This document shows, in pieces, positions 23,957 through 31,994 of a stretch of DNA of 43,036 nt. Below the pieces are notes generated by a model, which saw only the letters and a program-made list of their open reading frames with translations, did no database searches and had not been told where the DNA came from. The position numbers were made by a program, and so were the translations under genes. Position 1 is the stretch's first letter. Every line of letters starts with the position of its first letter. Origin of the DNA: Candidatus Saccharimonadota bacterium (GTDB lineage Bacteria > Patescibacteriota > Saccharimonadia > Saccharimonadales > UBA4665); assembly GCA_003153395.1 (NCBI GenBank), contig PLYP01000003.1:86558-129593 (forward strand). Reading direction: 5' to 3'.

Positions 23957-23974
23957 AACGTCACAAGTGACGTT
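23957..23974. repeat. Perfect inverted repeat upstream of tRNA-Val
   Basis: AACGTCAC-AA-GTGACGTT is an 8-2-8 inverted repeat about 80 bases upstream of the tRNA-Val 5' end. No T-run follows on either strand, so it is more likely a protein-binding site or hairpin than a terminator. Role unknown. Confidence 0.4.
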
Positions 23975-24045
23975 TAAAAAATATACTTATCCCCAAACGA
24001 AATGTATGAATTACAGCATAAATAGGCTAGCCTTATAATACTAAC

Positions 24046-24155
24046 CTTGCTATAGTACTCCATTACAGGTGAAGTTTTGTCGAGATTGTTTTTCTTAACA
24101 AAACATAATATTAGCGATTGAATGACATGCGAGATCATTTGATCGCTTTTTATTT
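24046..24155 (+). ncRNA. Candidate small RNA upstream of the thrS leader
   Basis: TTACAG-17-TATAAT (24011-24039) would start a transcript near 24046. It contains a hairpin GTTTTGT/ACAAAAC (24074-24104) and ends in a stem AGCGATTGAATGA/TCATTTGATCGCT with a mismatched TG pair, followed by TTTTTATTT (24113-24155). No start codon opens a frame of useful length. It could be an independent sRNA or an upstream attenuator for thrS. Confidence 0.45.
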
Positions 24156-24205
24156 AGGGTGACATAACTAACTAATAATTAGGTAAGGGCTGATATAATA
24201 AAAAT

Positions 24206-24415
24206 AAGCTGTGATAAGGGCTAACCACCCTAGGAGCTTCGTCGGTTTGCCAATTACGTACGATAACGTTAATAGGTAAGAGAGAAACGTTTCGGTGGAA
24301 CCGCCTAGGATTAAATTAATTTTTGGGCCCGAGATGCGCTAAGTTGTTAGGAAAGTTTAAATATATTTGCGAGAATATTTAAAACCTAATAGAACTAAAT
24401 GCGCATCTTTTTATT
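24206..24415 (+). promoter_or_regulatory. T-box riboswitch leader of thrS
   Basis: TATAAT at 24194-24199 would start the leader. CGGTGGAACCGCC (24293-24305) matches the T-box core (GGTGGNACCGC). TAACCACCC (24222-24230) offers ACC threonine codons as specifier. A long terminator follows: AGATGCGC (24332-24339) pairs with GCGCATCT (24401-24408), then TTTTT, with an inner TTAGG...CCTAA hairpin. Uncharged tRNA-Thr should stabilise the antiterminator. The bulge TGGA fits a tRNA ending UCCA, as the tRNA-Thr at 20760 does. Confidence 0.85.
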
Positions 24416-24430
24416 AATAGAGGAGTTGAT

Positions 24431-26275
24431 GTGTCAGATTCGGATCATAATCTAGCAACTATGAGACATAGCCTAGCTCATATTATGGCTAGCGCTATAC
24501 AACAGAGATGGCCAGATGCAAAGTTTGGCGTAGGCCCTGCCATAGATAAGGGCTTCTATTACGACATAGATGTGGGAGAAGATAAGATATCCGAAGAAGA
24601 TTTTAAGTCTATCGAAACGGACATGAAGAAAATTATTAAAGAAGATCAGAAATTTGAACGGATAGAAAAGCCAATTGATGAAGCAATTAACTGGGCAAAA
24701 GAGAATAACCAGGCATATAAAGAAGAGCTCCTAAATGACTTAAAAAGAGAAGGCACAACACTTGCAAGTAGTTTAAATCAGGATGAGTTAGGAACGATAT
24801 CAGATAATCTGTCCCAGGTCGATACGGTCTCGTTCTATCGAAACGGTGACTTTACCGATTTATGTAGAGGTCCTCACGTAGAATCAACCGGAATGGTGGG
24901 GCATTTCAAATTGCATCGTATATCTGGCGTATATTGGCGTGGTAATGACAAAAACCCACAACTTCAGCGTATTTACGGATTGGCATTTTTAACCCAGGAT
25001 GAACTGGATGCATATATTAACCAGTTAGAAGAAGCAAAAAAAAGAGATCACAGAAAGCTTGGCCAAGAACTCGACCTATTTGTAATTTCTCCACTTGTTG
25101 GTGCTGGCCTGCCGCTTTTTACTCCAAGAGGTACTGTTTTAAGGGAAGAGCTTAATAAATTTTCACAAGAGATCCGTGAAGTTGAAGGTTATCAGAAAGT
25201 TTGGGTTCCACATATTGCCAAGAAAGAGCTATATGAGAAATCTGGCCATTGGGATAAATTCGGGGATGAATGGTTAAAAGTAGAAAGCCAGGAATCTAAT
25301 GATCATTTAGTAATGAAACCAATGAATTGCCCTCATCATCAGCAAATATATGCGTCCAAACCAAGGAGTTATAAAGAGCTGCCTATTAAGTATATGGAGA
25401 CCACAACTGTATACCGGGACGAAAAGGCAGGAGAACTTTTAGGTTTATCTCGGGTAAGATCAATCACTCAGGATGATAGCCATACTTTCTGTACGCCAGA
25501 ACAGATTAAAGAAGTAGTTAATCTGCTAGTAAGAATAGTTACGGATTTCTATAAAGCCTTGGAGCTACCCTTGAAAGTAAGACTTTCATTTAAGGATGAC
25601 AGCGATGGATATTTGGGTAGCGATGAACTTTGGAGCCAGGCACAAAATATTCTCAAAGAGGTCCTCGAAGAGAATAATATAGAATATTACGAAGGAATTG
25701 GTGAAGCAGCTTTTTATGGCCCTAAGATAGATTTCATGGCGACAGATGCGCTTGGTAGAGAGTTTCAAGTTGCAACTCCACAATTAGACTTTGTGCAGCC
25801 GGAGAGATTCGGGCTTACTTATACAGATCAAGATGGGATCGAAAAAACTCCGGTCATGATTCACTTCGCATTGCTTGGATCTATTGAACGATTTTTGGGT
25901 GTATATATTGAGCATACCGCTGGAAAATTTCCTGTTTGGCTAGCGCCAGAACAGATTAGAATGCTAACCGTTAATCAGGAAGATAATACCGTAAGTTTTG
26001 CTGACAAAATATTGAAAAGGGCGAAAGAGTTAGGACTGCGTATTACTATAGATAATTCAAATGAATCTGTAGGTAAAAAAATTAGATCTGCCGAGTTATA
26101 TAAAGTCCCTTACGTTTTAGTTATTGGCGAGAAAGAAATATCGAGCGGGGAAATTATACCTCGAATTCGTAAAGATATAGATGTAATGAAAGAGCCGCAC
26201 AGTATTGGCATAGAAGAATTTTTGGTTACTGTTTCAAATGAAACTAAATCACGCGTAAACAAAACTTCTGTTTAG
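24431..26275 (+). CDS. thrS: Threonyl-tRNA synthetase, TGS-less
   Basis: The 614-aa protein starts at GTG with AGGAG 6 bases upstream. It begins directly with the editing (SAD) domain, including RHSLAHIMASAIQQRWP (the HxxxH pair), so the usual N-terminal TGS domain is missing. Class II motifs follow: LPLFTPRGTVLREEL, MNCPHH (zinc ligands), TTVYRDEKAGELLGLSRVR, ITQDDSHTF and HFALLGSIERFLGVYIEHTAG, then the anticodon-binding domain (about 500-600). Expression is controlled by the T-box upstream. Confidence 0.96.
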   Translation: MSDSDHNLATMRHSLAHIMASAIQQRWPDAKFGVGPAIDKGFYYDIDVGEDKISEEDFKSIETDMKKIIKEDQKFERIEKPIDEAINWAKENNQAYKEELLNDLKREGTTLASSLNQDELGTISDNLSQVDTVSFYRNGDFTDLCRGPHVESTGMVGHFKLHRISGVYWRGNDKNPQLQRIYGLAFLTQDELDAYINQLEEAKKRDHRKLGQELDLFVISPLVGAGLPLFTPRGTVLREELNKFSQEIREVEGYQKVWVPHIAKKELYEKSGHWDKFGDEWLKVESQESNDHLVMKPMNCPHHQQIYASKPRSYKELPIKYMETTTVYRDEKAGELLGLSRVRSITQDDSHTFCTPEQIKEVVNLLVRIVTDFYKALELPLKVRLSFKDDSDGYLGSDELWSQAQNILKEVLEENNIEYYEGIGEAAFYGPKIDFMATDALGREFQVATPQLDFVQPERFGLTYTDQDGIEKTPVMIHFALLGSIERFLGVYIEHTAGKFPVWLAPEQIRMLTVNQEDNTVSFADKILKRAKELGLRITIDNSNESVGKKIRSAELYKVPYVLVIGEKEISSGEIIPRIRKDIDVMKEPHSIGIEEFLVTVSNETKSRVNKTSV

Positions 26276-26290
26276 CGGAGCTAAAACATA

Positions 26291-26617
26291 ATGGTTTCTC
26301 AATCTGACAGTTTTAAAATGAGAGTTGAAAGTATTGTAAGCCAGATACCACGAGGAAGAGTTATGACTTACGGACAGATAGCGGCAATGTGCGGTAACGC
26401 TAGATCATCTCGTATAGTTGGAGGTATTGCTCATTTTGGAGATCCAAAACTACCGTGGCAAAGAGTAGTTAATAGAGAAGGGAGACTAGCGTCTGGCTAT
26501 CCTGGAGGAAGAAATGGCCACAAACAAGTACTTGAAACTGAAGGTGTTAAGGTTGATATGAATTTCAAAGTCAATCTGAAAGAACTACTATGGATACCAC
26601 CAACGGCAAACCCTTAA
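26291..26617 (+). CDS. Alkyltransferase-like protein (ATL), MGMT family
   Basis: The 108-aa protein has the MGMT DNA-binding domain: IPRGRVMTYGQIAAMCGNARSSRIVGGI. The active-site PCHRV of real methyltransferases reads PWQRVVN, the Trp-for-Cys swap that defines ATL proteins. ATLs bind O6-alkylguanine without removing it and hand the lesion to nucleotide excision repair. GGAG lies about 10 bases before the ATG. The gene sits 15 bases after thrS and overlaps miaA by 28 bases. Confidence 0.9.
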   Translation: MVSQSDSFKMRVESIVSQIPRGRVMTYGQIAAMCGNARSSRIVGGIAHFGDPKLPWQRVVNREGRLASGYPGGRNGHKQVLETEGVKVDMNFKVNLKELLWIPPTANP

Positions 26618-27477
26618 TTGTTATAGTAGGTGAAACTGCATCTGGTAAAACCGATTTAGCTATACGCATAGCTGTAAATTTTCATGGTGAGATAATATGC
26701 GCCGATTCAAGCACTATAAGACAGGAGTTGGACATTGGAACTGCTAAACCAACATCTTCAGAACGAAAGAAAATCCCTCATCATTTATTAGATATAATTA
26801 ATCCCGATGAAGACTTCAGCGCTGCAGAATTTAAAAAGCTTGCTAATCGAGCTATAACAGATATACATTCGAGAAATAGAATACCGATATTAGTTGGTGG
26901 TAGCGGTCTTTATGTTGACTCTGTTTTATTTGATTATAGTTTCTTGCCAAAAAGTAATAAAAAAATCAGAGATGCACTTAACGAGCTTAAGTTAGAAGAA
27001 TTAAGGACAAGGGCTAATAATATAACTGGTGCTAAGCTAAAACATGATGATTTAAATAACAGGCATAGATTGATAAGACTTATTGAAGTAAATGGAATAA
27101 AACCTGAAAAAAAAACGATACGAAAAAATACCTTAATTTTAGGAATTAAATATACACCTCAAGAAATTAACGATCGTATTGAAAAAAGAATGAAAAGCAT
27201 GCTTGAAAAAGGTTTGGAAAAAGAGGTAAGAGACCTTACGGAAAAATATAGTTGGAGCAGCCCTGCTCTAAAATCTATCAACTATATTCAATGGAAAGAA
27301 TATATTTATGGTGAGGAATCTTATGAGGAACTATGCAATAAATTGCTTAAAGCTAATAAACATTTAGCAAAGAAGCAACGCACCTGGTTTTACAGAAATA
27401 AAAGTATTCAATGGATTAGTACCCCTGTTAAATGGAGTACAGTTGTAGAAACTATAACAACATTTTTATACTCATAA
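26590..27477 (+). CDS. miaA: tRNA dimethylallyltransferase
   Basis: The 295-aa protein has the P-loop VGETASGKTDLA, DIGTAKPTSSERKKIPHHLLDI, FSAAEFKKLANRAI and ILVGGSGLYVDSVLFDY, all MiaA hallmarks, and a C-terminal WFYRNKSIQWI. The enzyme isopentenylates A37 of tRNAs reading UNN codons. The substrate-binding DS(A/R)xxY segment reads DSSTIR here, replacing the Tyr. It overlaps the ATL gene by 28 bases, so thrS, ATL and miaA form one operon. Confidence 0.95.
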   Translation: MDTTNGKPLIVIVGETASGKTDLAIRIAVNFHGEIICADSSTIRQELDIGTAKPTSSERKKIPHHLLDIINPDEDFSAAEFKKLANRAITDIHSRNRIPILVGGSGLYVDSVLFDYSFLPKSNKKIRDALNELKLEELRTRANNITGAKLKHDDLNNRHRLIRLIEVNGIKPEKKTIRKNTLILGIKYTPQEINDRIEKRMKSMLEKGLEKEVRDLTEKYSWSSPALKSINYIQWKEYIYGEESYEELCNKLLKANKHLAKKQRTWFYRNKSIQWISTPVKWSTVVETITTFLYS

Positions 27478-27513
27478 TTATAGTAATGAACCAACTTTTG
27501 CTACAATGAATAA

Positions 27514-28137
27514 ATGATTGAGCAACTCTTTGGGTCAAAAACTAGGGTAAAGTTATTACAGCTATTTTATAGCAATCCAAATAGATCATTTTACGTGAGG
27601 GAGATTACACGTAAGATCAATGAACAAATAAATTCAGTAAGACGAGAACTAAGTAATTTACTTAGCATTGGAATTATTACATCTGATAACACTAATAATA
27701 AATTGTATTATGAGGTTAATCAAAAATACGAATACTATCCTCCATTGCAGCAAATATTTGGTAGCGGAAGTAAGCCTAAGGCACCAGCTAGCGGCGGAAC
27801 AAATAACGTCAATGATGAAGCGAATTCAGACCTAAAGTCAGTCGGACATATAGACCTTGCTGTATATACTGGTCAGTTTACTAGAGACGATACTGCTGGA
27901 GTGGACCTGTTAATTGTAGGAGATGTTAATCTTAACGCGCTACAGAAATACGTTGAATTACTTGAGGCGAAGGAAAATAAGAGTTTACGTTATTCAACAA
28001 TGAGCTTGTCCGATTTTATATATAGACAACAGATTCGCGATCGATTTGCTACAGCTATTGCAAGATCAAAAAAGCAAATTATAATAGACGAACATAATCT
28101 TTTATCAGATATAGACGAAGAATTAGAGAAGGAATAA
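27514..28137 (+). CDS. Winged-helix regulator with a nucleotidyltransferase-like C-terminus
   Basis: Residues 1-80 form a winged helix: FGSKTRVKLLQLFYSNPNRSFYVREITRKINEQINSVRRELSNLLSIGII. A Pro/Ser/Asn-rich linker leads to a C-terminal domain (about 110-200) with GVDLLIVGDVNLNALQKYVELLEA, which looks like a minimal nucleotidyltransferase strand pair. Such fused wHTH/NTase-like proteins occur in CPR genomes. TACAAT lies 6 bases before the ATG (leaderless). The MBL-fold gene follows after one base. Confidence 0.7.
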   Translation: MIEQLFGSKTRVKLLQLFYSNPNRSFYVREITRKINEQINSVRRELSNLLSIGIITSDNTNNKLYYEVNQKYEYYPPLQQIFGSGSKPKAPASGGTNNVNDEANSDLKSVGHIDLAVYTGQFTRDDTAGVDLLIVGDVNLNALQKYVELLEAKENKSLRYSTMSLSDFIYRQQIRDRFATAIARSKKQIIIDEHNLLSDIDEELEKE

Positions 28138-28138
28138 A

Positions 28139-28762
28139 ATGGATCTACAGTTCTATGGTGCTAACTGCATAGGTTTAACTTATAAAGGTGCTCGTTTTGT
28201 CTTCGACGACAACCTGAATGATCTGGGGTCTAAATCTATACTAAAGCCGGACGATGTAGCACTTTTTACTGGCAGTCATCCTAATGATAGGGTCGCTAGG
28301 CTAATGTTTGACGGTCCGGGTGAGTATGAAGTGTCTGACATCTCAATCCACGGCATAGCAGTTCGCTCGCACATGGATGAACCTGATAAATTCTCTACAA
28401 CAATGTTCAAGCTAACCCAAGCTGATCAAAACGTGCTAGTTACTGGTCACATATATCCTGAGCTAAGTGAAGCGCAGTTAGAATCTATTGGCATGGTTGA
28501 TCTGCTTATAGTCCCAGTTGGTGGTAATGGATACACTGTAGACCCTGTAGGTGCGCTAAAGTTAATTAAAGCAATTGAACCCAAGATAGTAATTCCTACT
28601 CATTATGCCGATAAGACATTGAACTATCCAGTTCCCCAACAAGACCTAGATGAAGCTCTTAAAGAGATTGGCATGGAACCCAAAGAAAAATTAGCAAAGT
28701 ACAGATTGAAACCTACAGAATTAAGCGATCTAACACAGCTTATTATATTAGAGAGAAGTTAA
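28139..28762 (+). CDS. MBL-fold (UlaG-like) hydrolase-like protein, 207 aa
   Basis: The overall pattern is of the small metallo-beta-lactamase-fold group: LQFYGANCIGLTYKGARFVFDD, FTGSHPND, GPGEYEVSDISIHGI, VLVTGH, VDLLIVPVGG and IVIPTHYAD. The HxHxDH metal motif is reduced to SHPND, so catalysis is uncertain. GAAGGA lies 5 bases before the ATG, and the gene is coupled to the wHTH gene upstream. Confidence 0.75.
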   Translation: MDLQFYGANCIGLTYKGARFVFDDNLNDLGSKSILKPDDVALFTGSHPNDRVARLMFDGPGEYEVSDISIHGIAVRSHMDEPDKFSTTMFKLTQADQNVLVTGHIYPELSEAQLESIGMVDLLIVPVGGNGYTVDPVGALKLIKAIEPKIVIPTHYADKTLNYPVPQQDLDEALKEIGMEPKEKLAKYRLKPTELSDLTQLIILERS

Positions 28763-28766
28763 TATA

Positions 28767-28967
28767 TTATTTAGCTGCAGGGATCAGGCCCTTTTTCTTA
28801 AGAGTTCTGATAGCTTGAGTACTTAGTTTCATTCGCACTTTTTTACCGTCAACGATAATGGTCTTATTCTGTAAGTTTGGTTTCCAAACTTTTTTAGTAT
28901 GACGCTGAGAAAAACTTACGTTATTTCCGTACTGCTTTCCTTTACCAGTTAAATCGCACTTTTGCAT
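28767..28967 (-). CDS. rpmB: Ribosomal protein bL28
   Basis: MQKCDLTGKGKQYGNNVSFSQRHTKKVWKPNLQ and the basic C-terminus MKLSTQAIRTLKKKGL are typical bL28. At 66 aa the length is normal. AAGGATG lies just before the start. Convergent with the MBL-fold gene. Confidence 0.95.
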   Translation of the reverse strand: MQKCDLTGKGKQYGNNVSFSQRHTKKVWKPNLQNKTIIVDGKKVRMKLSTQAIRTLKKKGLIPAAK

Positions 28968-29000
28968 ATCATCCTTAAATATAACGTATTGTAAGGTGTT

Positions 29001-29029
29001 ATTGTAGCAACTTCTCCATATAAGGTCAA
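29001..29029 (-). promoter_or_regulatory. rpmB promoter
   Basis: On the minus strand TTGACC (29029-29024), a 17-base spacer and TACAAT (29006-29001), 33 bases upstream of the rpmB ATG. Confidence 0.8.
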
Positions 29030-29064
29030 TTAGAGATTTTTAAAAAATATGAAAGTTTCGTAAG

Positions 29065-29550
29065 TTAATTTATTGAATCTATAATCGATCTATCATTTTC
29101 AGGTATTGATTCCAATATTTCGCTTAGAGATTGCCCGCTAATTGGGTCTTTAAGATCATCATTTATGTCTAAAAGCGGCCTTAAAACGAAATCACGATCT
29201 TGATAAGAAGGGTGAGGAATAATTAATTCTTTAGATTCGTACTTCTTATCAGCATAAAATATTATATCTATATCAATTTCTCTTGGTCCTAATTTGAATC
29301 TTCTAATCCTGCCTACCGTTATCTCTACTTCTTTAATAAAGTCTAGAAGCTTTTCCGGGGATAAATCAGTGGAACCCTTTAGGGCTGTATTTAAAAAATT
29401 GGCTTGATTAGTGTAGCCTACCGCTTTTGATTCATATATATTTGCTCGCTTAATACCTGAAATATTTTCCTGTAACAGCGTAATTGCACTCTCAATATAT
29501 TTATTTTTTTCTCCTACATTTGAACCTAAAGCCAGATATACAGTACTCAT
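29065..29550 (-). CDS. folK: HPPK, 2-amino-4-hydroxy-6-hydroxymethyldihydropteridine pyrophosphokinase
   Basis: YLALGSNVGEKNKYIESAI, ESKAVGYTNQANFLNTAL, VGRIRRFKLGPREIDIDIIFY and IPHPSYQDRDFVLRPLLDI are classical HPPK motifs over 161 aa. It pyrophosphorylates the pterin that DHPS then joins to pABA. The gene is divergent from folP with 50 bases between the start codons, and TAACAT lies 6 bases before the ATG. Confidence 0.96.
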   Translation of the reverse strand: MSTVYLALGSNVGEKNKYIESAITLLQENISGIKRANIYESKAVGYTNQANFLNTALKGSTDLSPEKLLDFIKEVEITVGRIRRFKLGPREIDIDIIFYADKKYESKELIIPHPSYQDRDFVLRPLLDINDDLKDPISGQSLSEILESIPENDRSIIDSIN

Positions 29551-29600
29551 GGAGCTATGTTAACACGTAATTAAATTAGTAATTTGTTAATATAACCAAC

Positions 29601-30347
29601 ATGGTTAAACTTGTTGGCATTCTTAACGTAACCCCGGATAGTTTTAGCGACGGCAATTTATATTTAGATATTTCTGATGCAATTGCTCATGCCAAGAAAT
29701 TATTTCAAGAAGGTGCAAGTCTGGTCGATGTAGGTGCTGAAAGCACAAGACCTGGTGCAACCGTATTAAGATGGCAAGAAGAGTGGAAACGTCTAGAGCC
29801 TATACTAAGGGCTTTAACTAAAGCTTATCCTGAGAAAATTTCAGTTGATACGTACCATCCAGAAACAGCTATAAAGGCATTGAAACTAGGCCGGGTTATT
29901 ATTAATGACGTAACAGGGCTTAATAATACTAAAATGATCAAAGTCATACTAGATAATAAGCCATCTGTAATCATAAGTCATTTAAAAGGAGTAGATATAC
30001 AAAAAGCGCATAACTCGAGGTTAATTGATGATATAGAGGAAGTAAAATCAGACCTATTGGAAAAAGTTGAATTATTAGAAGCCAGCGGTATTAAGCGAGA
30101 TAAGATAATAATTGATCCAGGTATCGGATTTGGCAAGACATCCGAACTGAATAATAAGTTGCTTAGATTTGCAGAATACGTCCCTGGACAAAGGGTTATG
30201 ATTGGTTACTCGAGAAAAAGGTTTCTAGGCCCTAATCGCATGAGTATAGAGGCTAATATATCAGCTGGGAAAATCGCCGCTGCGTCAGGCGCAGAGTTTA
30301 TAAGAGTGCATGATGTTGCTGGCCACCGTGGGTTACTGCATATATAA
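29601..30347 (+). CDS. folP: Dihydropteroate synthase
   Basis: GILNVTPDSFSDGN, GASLVDVGAESTRPGA, ISVDTYHPETAIKAL, IINDVTGL, IIIDPGIGFGKT, GYSRKRFLG and a final FIRVHDVAGH cover the DHPS motifs in 248 aa. It condenses the pterin pyrophosphate with p-aminobenzoate. TAATAT lies 7 bases before the ATG (leaderless). Pairing with folK shows at least the central folate steps are encoded. Confidence 0.96.
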   Translation: MVKLVGILNVTPDSFSDGNLYLDISDAIAHAKKLFQEGASLVDVGAESTRPGATVLRWQEEWKRLEPILRALTKAYPEKISVDTYHPETAIKALKLGRVIINDVTGLNNTKMIKVILDNKPSVIISHLKGVDIQKAHNSRLIDDIEEVKSDLLEKVELLEASGIKRDKIIIDPGIGFGKTSELNNKLLRFAEYVPGQRVMIGYSRKRFLGPNRMSIEANISAGKIAAASGAEFIRVHDVAGHRGLLHI

Positions 30348-30356
30348 TATTGCTAA

Positions 30357-30971
30357 ATGATAGCTAACCTTTCTCCCACATCGTTACTAATATTAGCTGT
30401 CTCCATAATTATATCTTTGGTAATTCATGAGTTTATGCACGCCTATGCGGGACATTTATTAGGCGATAGTACTGCTAAATATGAAGGTCGTTTGAGTTTA
30501 AACCCTTTAAACCATATAGATCCCTTAATGACCGTGGTACTGCCGGTTTTGACTTTAATTCTATTTGGATTTCCAATCTTAGCCGCTAAACCAGTACCTT
30601 TTAACCCCGATAGATTAAAGTTTGATGAATTTGGGGCAGCCATCTTGGCAGCAGCAGGACCGTTATCTAATCTTGTTCTAGCCTTTATCTCCGCGCTTAT
30701 ACTCCGTAATGTATCTTTAGGAAGCTTCATGGTTAATGCACTAAGCACATTTACATATTTGAATGTAGCCTTATTTGTATTTAACTTAGTTCCTATACCA
30801 CCTCTAGATGGTTCAAGGATTTTATATGCTTTTGCGCCAGAGGCTTTGCAGCAAATTCTGCGTGAAATTGAACCCTTTGGATTAATAATAGTTTTTGCTT
30901 TAGTTTTAGGTGCGGGCTTGGGTGGATTTTTACAAAGTATAGACCAATCCATTCTAAATATTCTTCCTTAG
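30357..30971 (+). CDS. M50 (site-2 protease) family membrane metallopeptidase
   Basis: The zinc motif HEFMH sits in the first membrane segment (about residues 24-28) and the second metal site is in NLVPIPPLDGSRIL (about 142-155). Four to five hydrophobic segments are visible in 204 aa, with no PDZ domain. This is the minimal group of intramembrane proteases found in many small genomes. It begins nine bases after folP. Confidence 0.88.
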   Translation: MIANLSPTSLLILAVSIIISLVIHEFMHAYAGHLLGDSTAKYEGRLSLNPLNHIDPLMTVVLPVLTLILFGFPILAAKPVPFNPDRLKFDEFGAAILAAAGPLSNLVLAFISALILRNVSLGSFMVNALSTFTYLNVALFVFNLVPIPPLDGSRILYAFAPEALQQILREIEPFGLIIVFALVLGAGLGGFLQSIDQSILNILP

Positions 30972-30988
30972 ATCTGTATAATATTACG

Positions 30989-31134
30989 TAGGTCGGGTAA
31001 GGAAATATTCCTCATGCCGAGTGTATGATTATCTGATACTAATCATAAGGGAGCTCAACATCTGCAGTAATCGTGATTGCTGCTTGAGAGCACCCACCTG
31101 GGATCTCTCAGGTGATCGAACTCGGTGCCCGGCT
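30989..31134 (+). ncRNA. Structured RNA of unknown family
   Basis: TATAAT at 30977-30982 would start a transcript near 30989. A two-part closing helix pairs GTCGGG (30992) with CCCGGC (31128) and GCCGAGT (31016) with ACTCGGT (31120). Inside are hairpins AGGAA/TTCCT, ATGATTA/TAATCAT, GCAGTAATC/GATTGCTGC within a GCTCAA/TTGAG stem, and CACCTG/CAGGTG. There is no open frame. 6S RNA is one possibility, but the extra hairpins do not fit well. Confidence 0.55.
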
Positions 31135-31166
31135 ATTTAGTTGGTGATATAATTCGAATGAAATTA

Positions 31167-31241
31167 CGGGGTGTAGCGCAGTGGTAGCGCGTACGGCTGG
31201 GGGCCGTGAGGTCGCAGGTTCAATCCCTGTCACCCCGACCA
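31167..31241 (+). tRNA. tRNA-Pro(GGG)
   Basis: Acceptor CGGGGTG/CACCCCG, anticodon stem TACGG/CCGTG with loop CTGGGGG (anticodon GGG), T-loop TTCAATC, discriminator A and encoded CCA. The following gene starts 42 bases later, so its mRNA 5' end may be made by tRNA processing. Confidence 0.95.
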
Positions 31242-31282
31242 GAAATAAATTCAATTTAGAGGAGCATGGTAATATTAATCGC

Positions 31283-31987
31283 ATGTGGCAAGAAACTAAA
31301 CACGGTTTATATAAGCAGTTTAACTTTGAAAATTTCAAGCAAGCTTGGGAGTTTATGAGTAAGGTGGCTGAGGTTGCAGAAGATTTCCAGCATCATCCAA
31401 GATGGGAAAATGAATGGAATGTAGTTCAAATCTGGCTTATAACCCATGAAAATAATAGTAAAATAACAGATAAAGATAGAACGCTCGCTGAGGCAATAGA
31501 TAAAATATTTAATTCTGACGAAAGTATTAATAAAATAGGCAGCGATCTTCATCCCGATAAAGTCAAAGTATTTGGAGATGGTGGGTCACGAGGAAATCCT
31601 GGTCCCAGCGCAAGCGGATATGTCATATTAGATATGGAAGATAATCTTCTTGTCGATAAAGGCGTTTACTTAGGTATAACGACAAATAATCAAGCGGAAT
31701 ATACCTCGCTGAGACTCGCACTAGAAGAATGTAAAAAAATGGGCGTTCAAGAAGTGGAAGTGTATATGGATAGCTTACTAGTTGTAAATCAGCTGAAAGG
31801 CATTTTTAAAGTTAAAAATCGCGATTTATGGCCAATACATGATGCAATTCAAAAATTATCAAAGGATTTTCAACACATAAATTTTAGCCATGTACCCAGA
31901 GAGTTTAATAAATTAGCTGATGCAGCGGTAAATAGAGCTTTAGACGAACAATTAGGATTATTGCCAAAGTCTCCAGAGGCTGTATAA
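31283..31987 (+). CDS. Fusion: pterin-4a-carbinolamine dehydratase-like + RNase HI
   Basis: Residues 1-75 look like PCD: FNFENFKQAWEFMSKVAEVAE, the HHPRWENEWNVVQIWLITH core (HHP at 37-39) and DKDRTLAEAIDKI. Residues 94-225 are RNase HI, with FGDGGSRGNPGPS (D99), NNQAEYTSL (E139), YMDSLLVV (D163) and KLADAAVNRAL (D213), so the DEDD site is complete. Whether the PCD half is active is unknown. ATG at 31283 has no close SD; GAGGAG at 31258 would suit an upstream in-frame ATT. The rnpB promoter lies in the gene's last codons. Confidence 0.8.
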   Translation: MWQETKHGLYKQFNFENFKQAWEFMSKVAEVAEDFQHHPRWENEWNVVQIWLITHENNSKITDKDRTLAEAIDKIFNSDESINKIGSDLHPDKVKVFGDGGSRGNPGPSASGYVILDMEDNLLVDKGVYLGITTNNQAEYTSLRLALEECKKMGVQEVEVYMDSLLVVNQLKGIFKVKNRDLWPIHDAIQKLSKDFQHINFSHVPREFNKLADAAVNRALDEQLGLLPKSPEAV

Positions 31988-31988
31988 T
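31961..31988 (+). promoter_or_regulatory. rnpB promoter
   Basis: TTGCCA at 31961-31966, a 16-base spacer and TATAAT at 31983-31988. The -35 lies inside the end of the RNase H fusion gene, and the -10 covers its stop codon. Confidence 0.7.
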
Positions 31989-31994
31989 TAGACA

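Noticed and set aside
30443-30952. 169-aa minus-strand frame
   Set aside because: Antisense shadow of the M50 protease gene, whose motifs are clear.
30989-31134. Folate (THF) or SAM riboswitch, given folK/folP nearby
   Set aside because: It lies downstream of those genes and precedes a tRNA. The conserved core bases of these riboswitches are not found.
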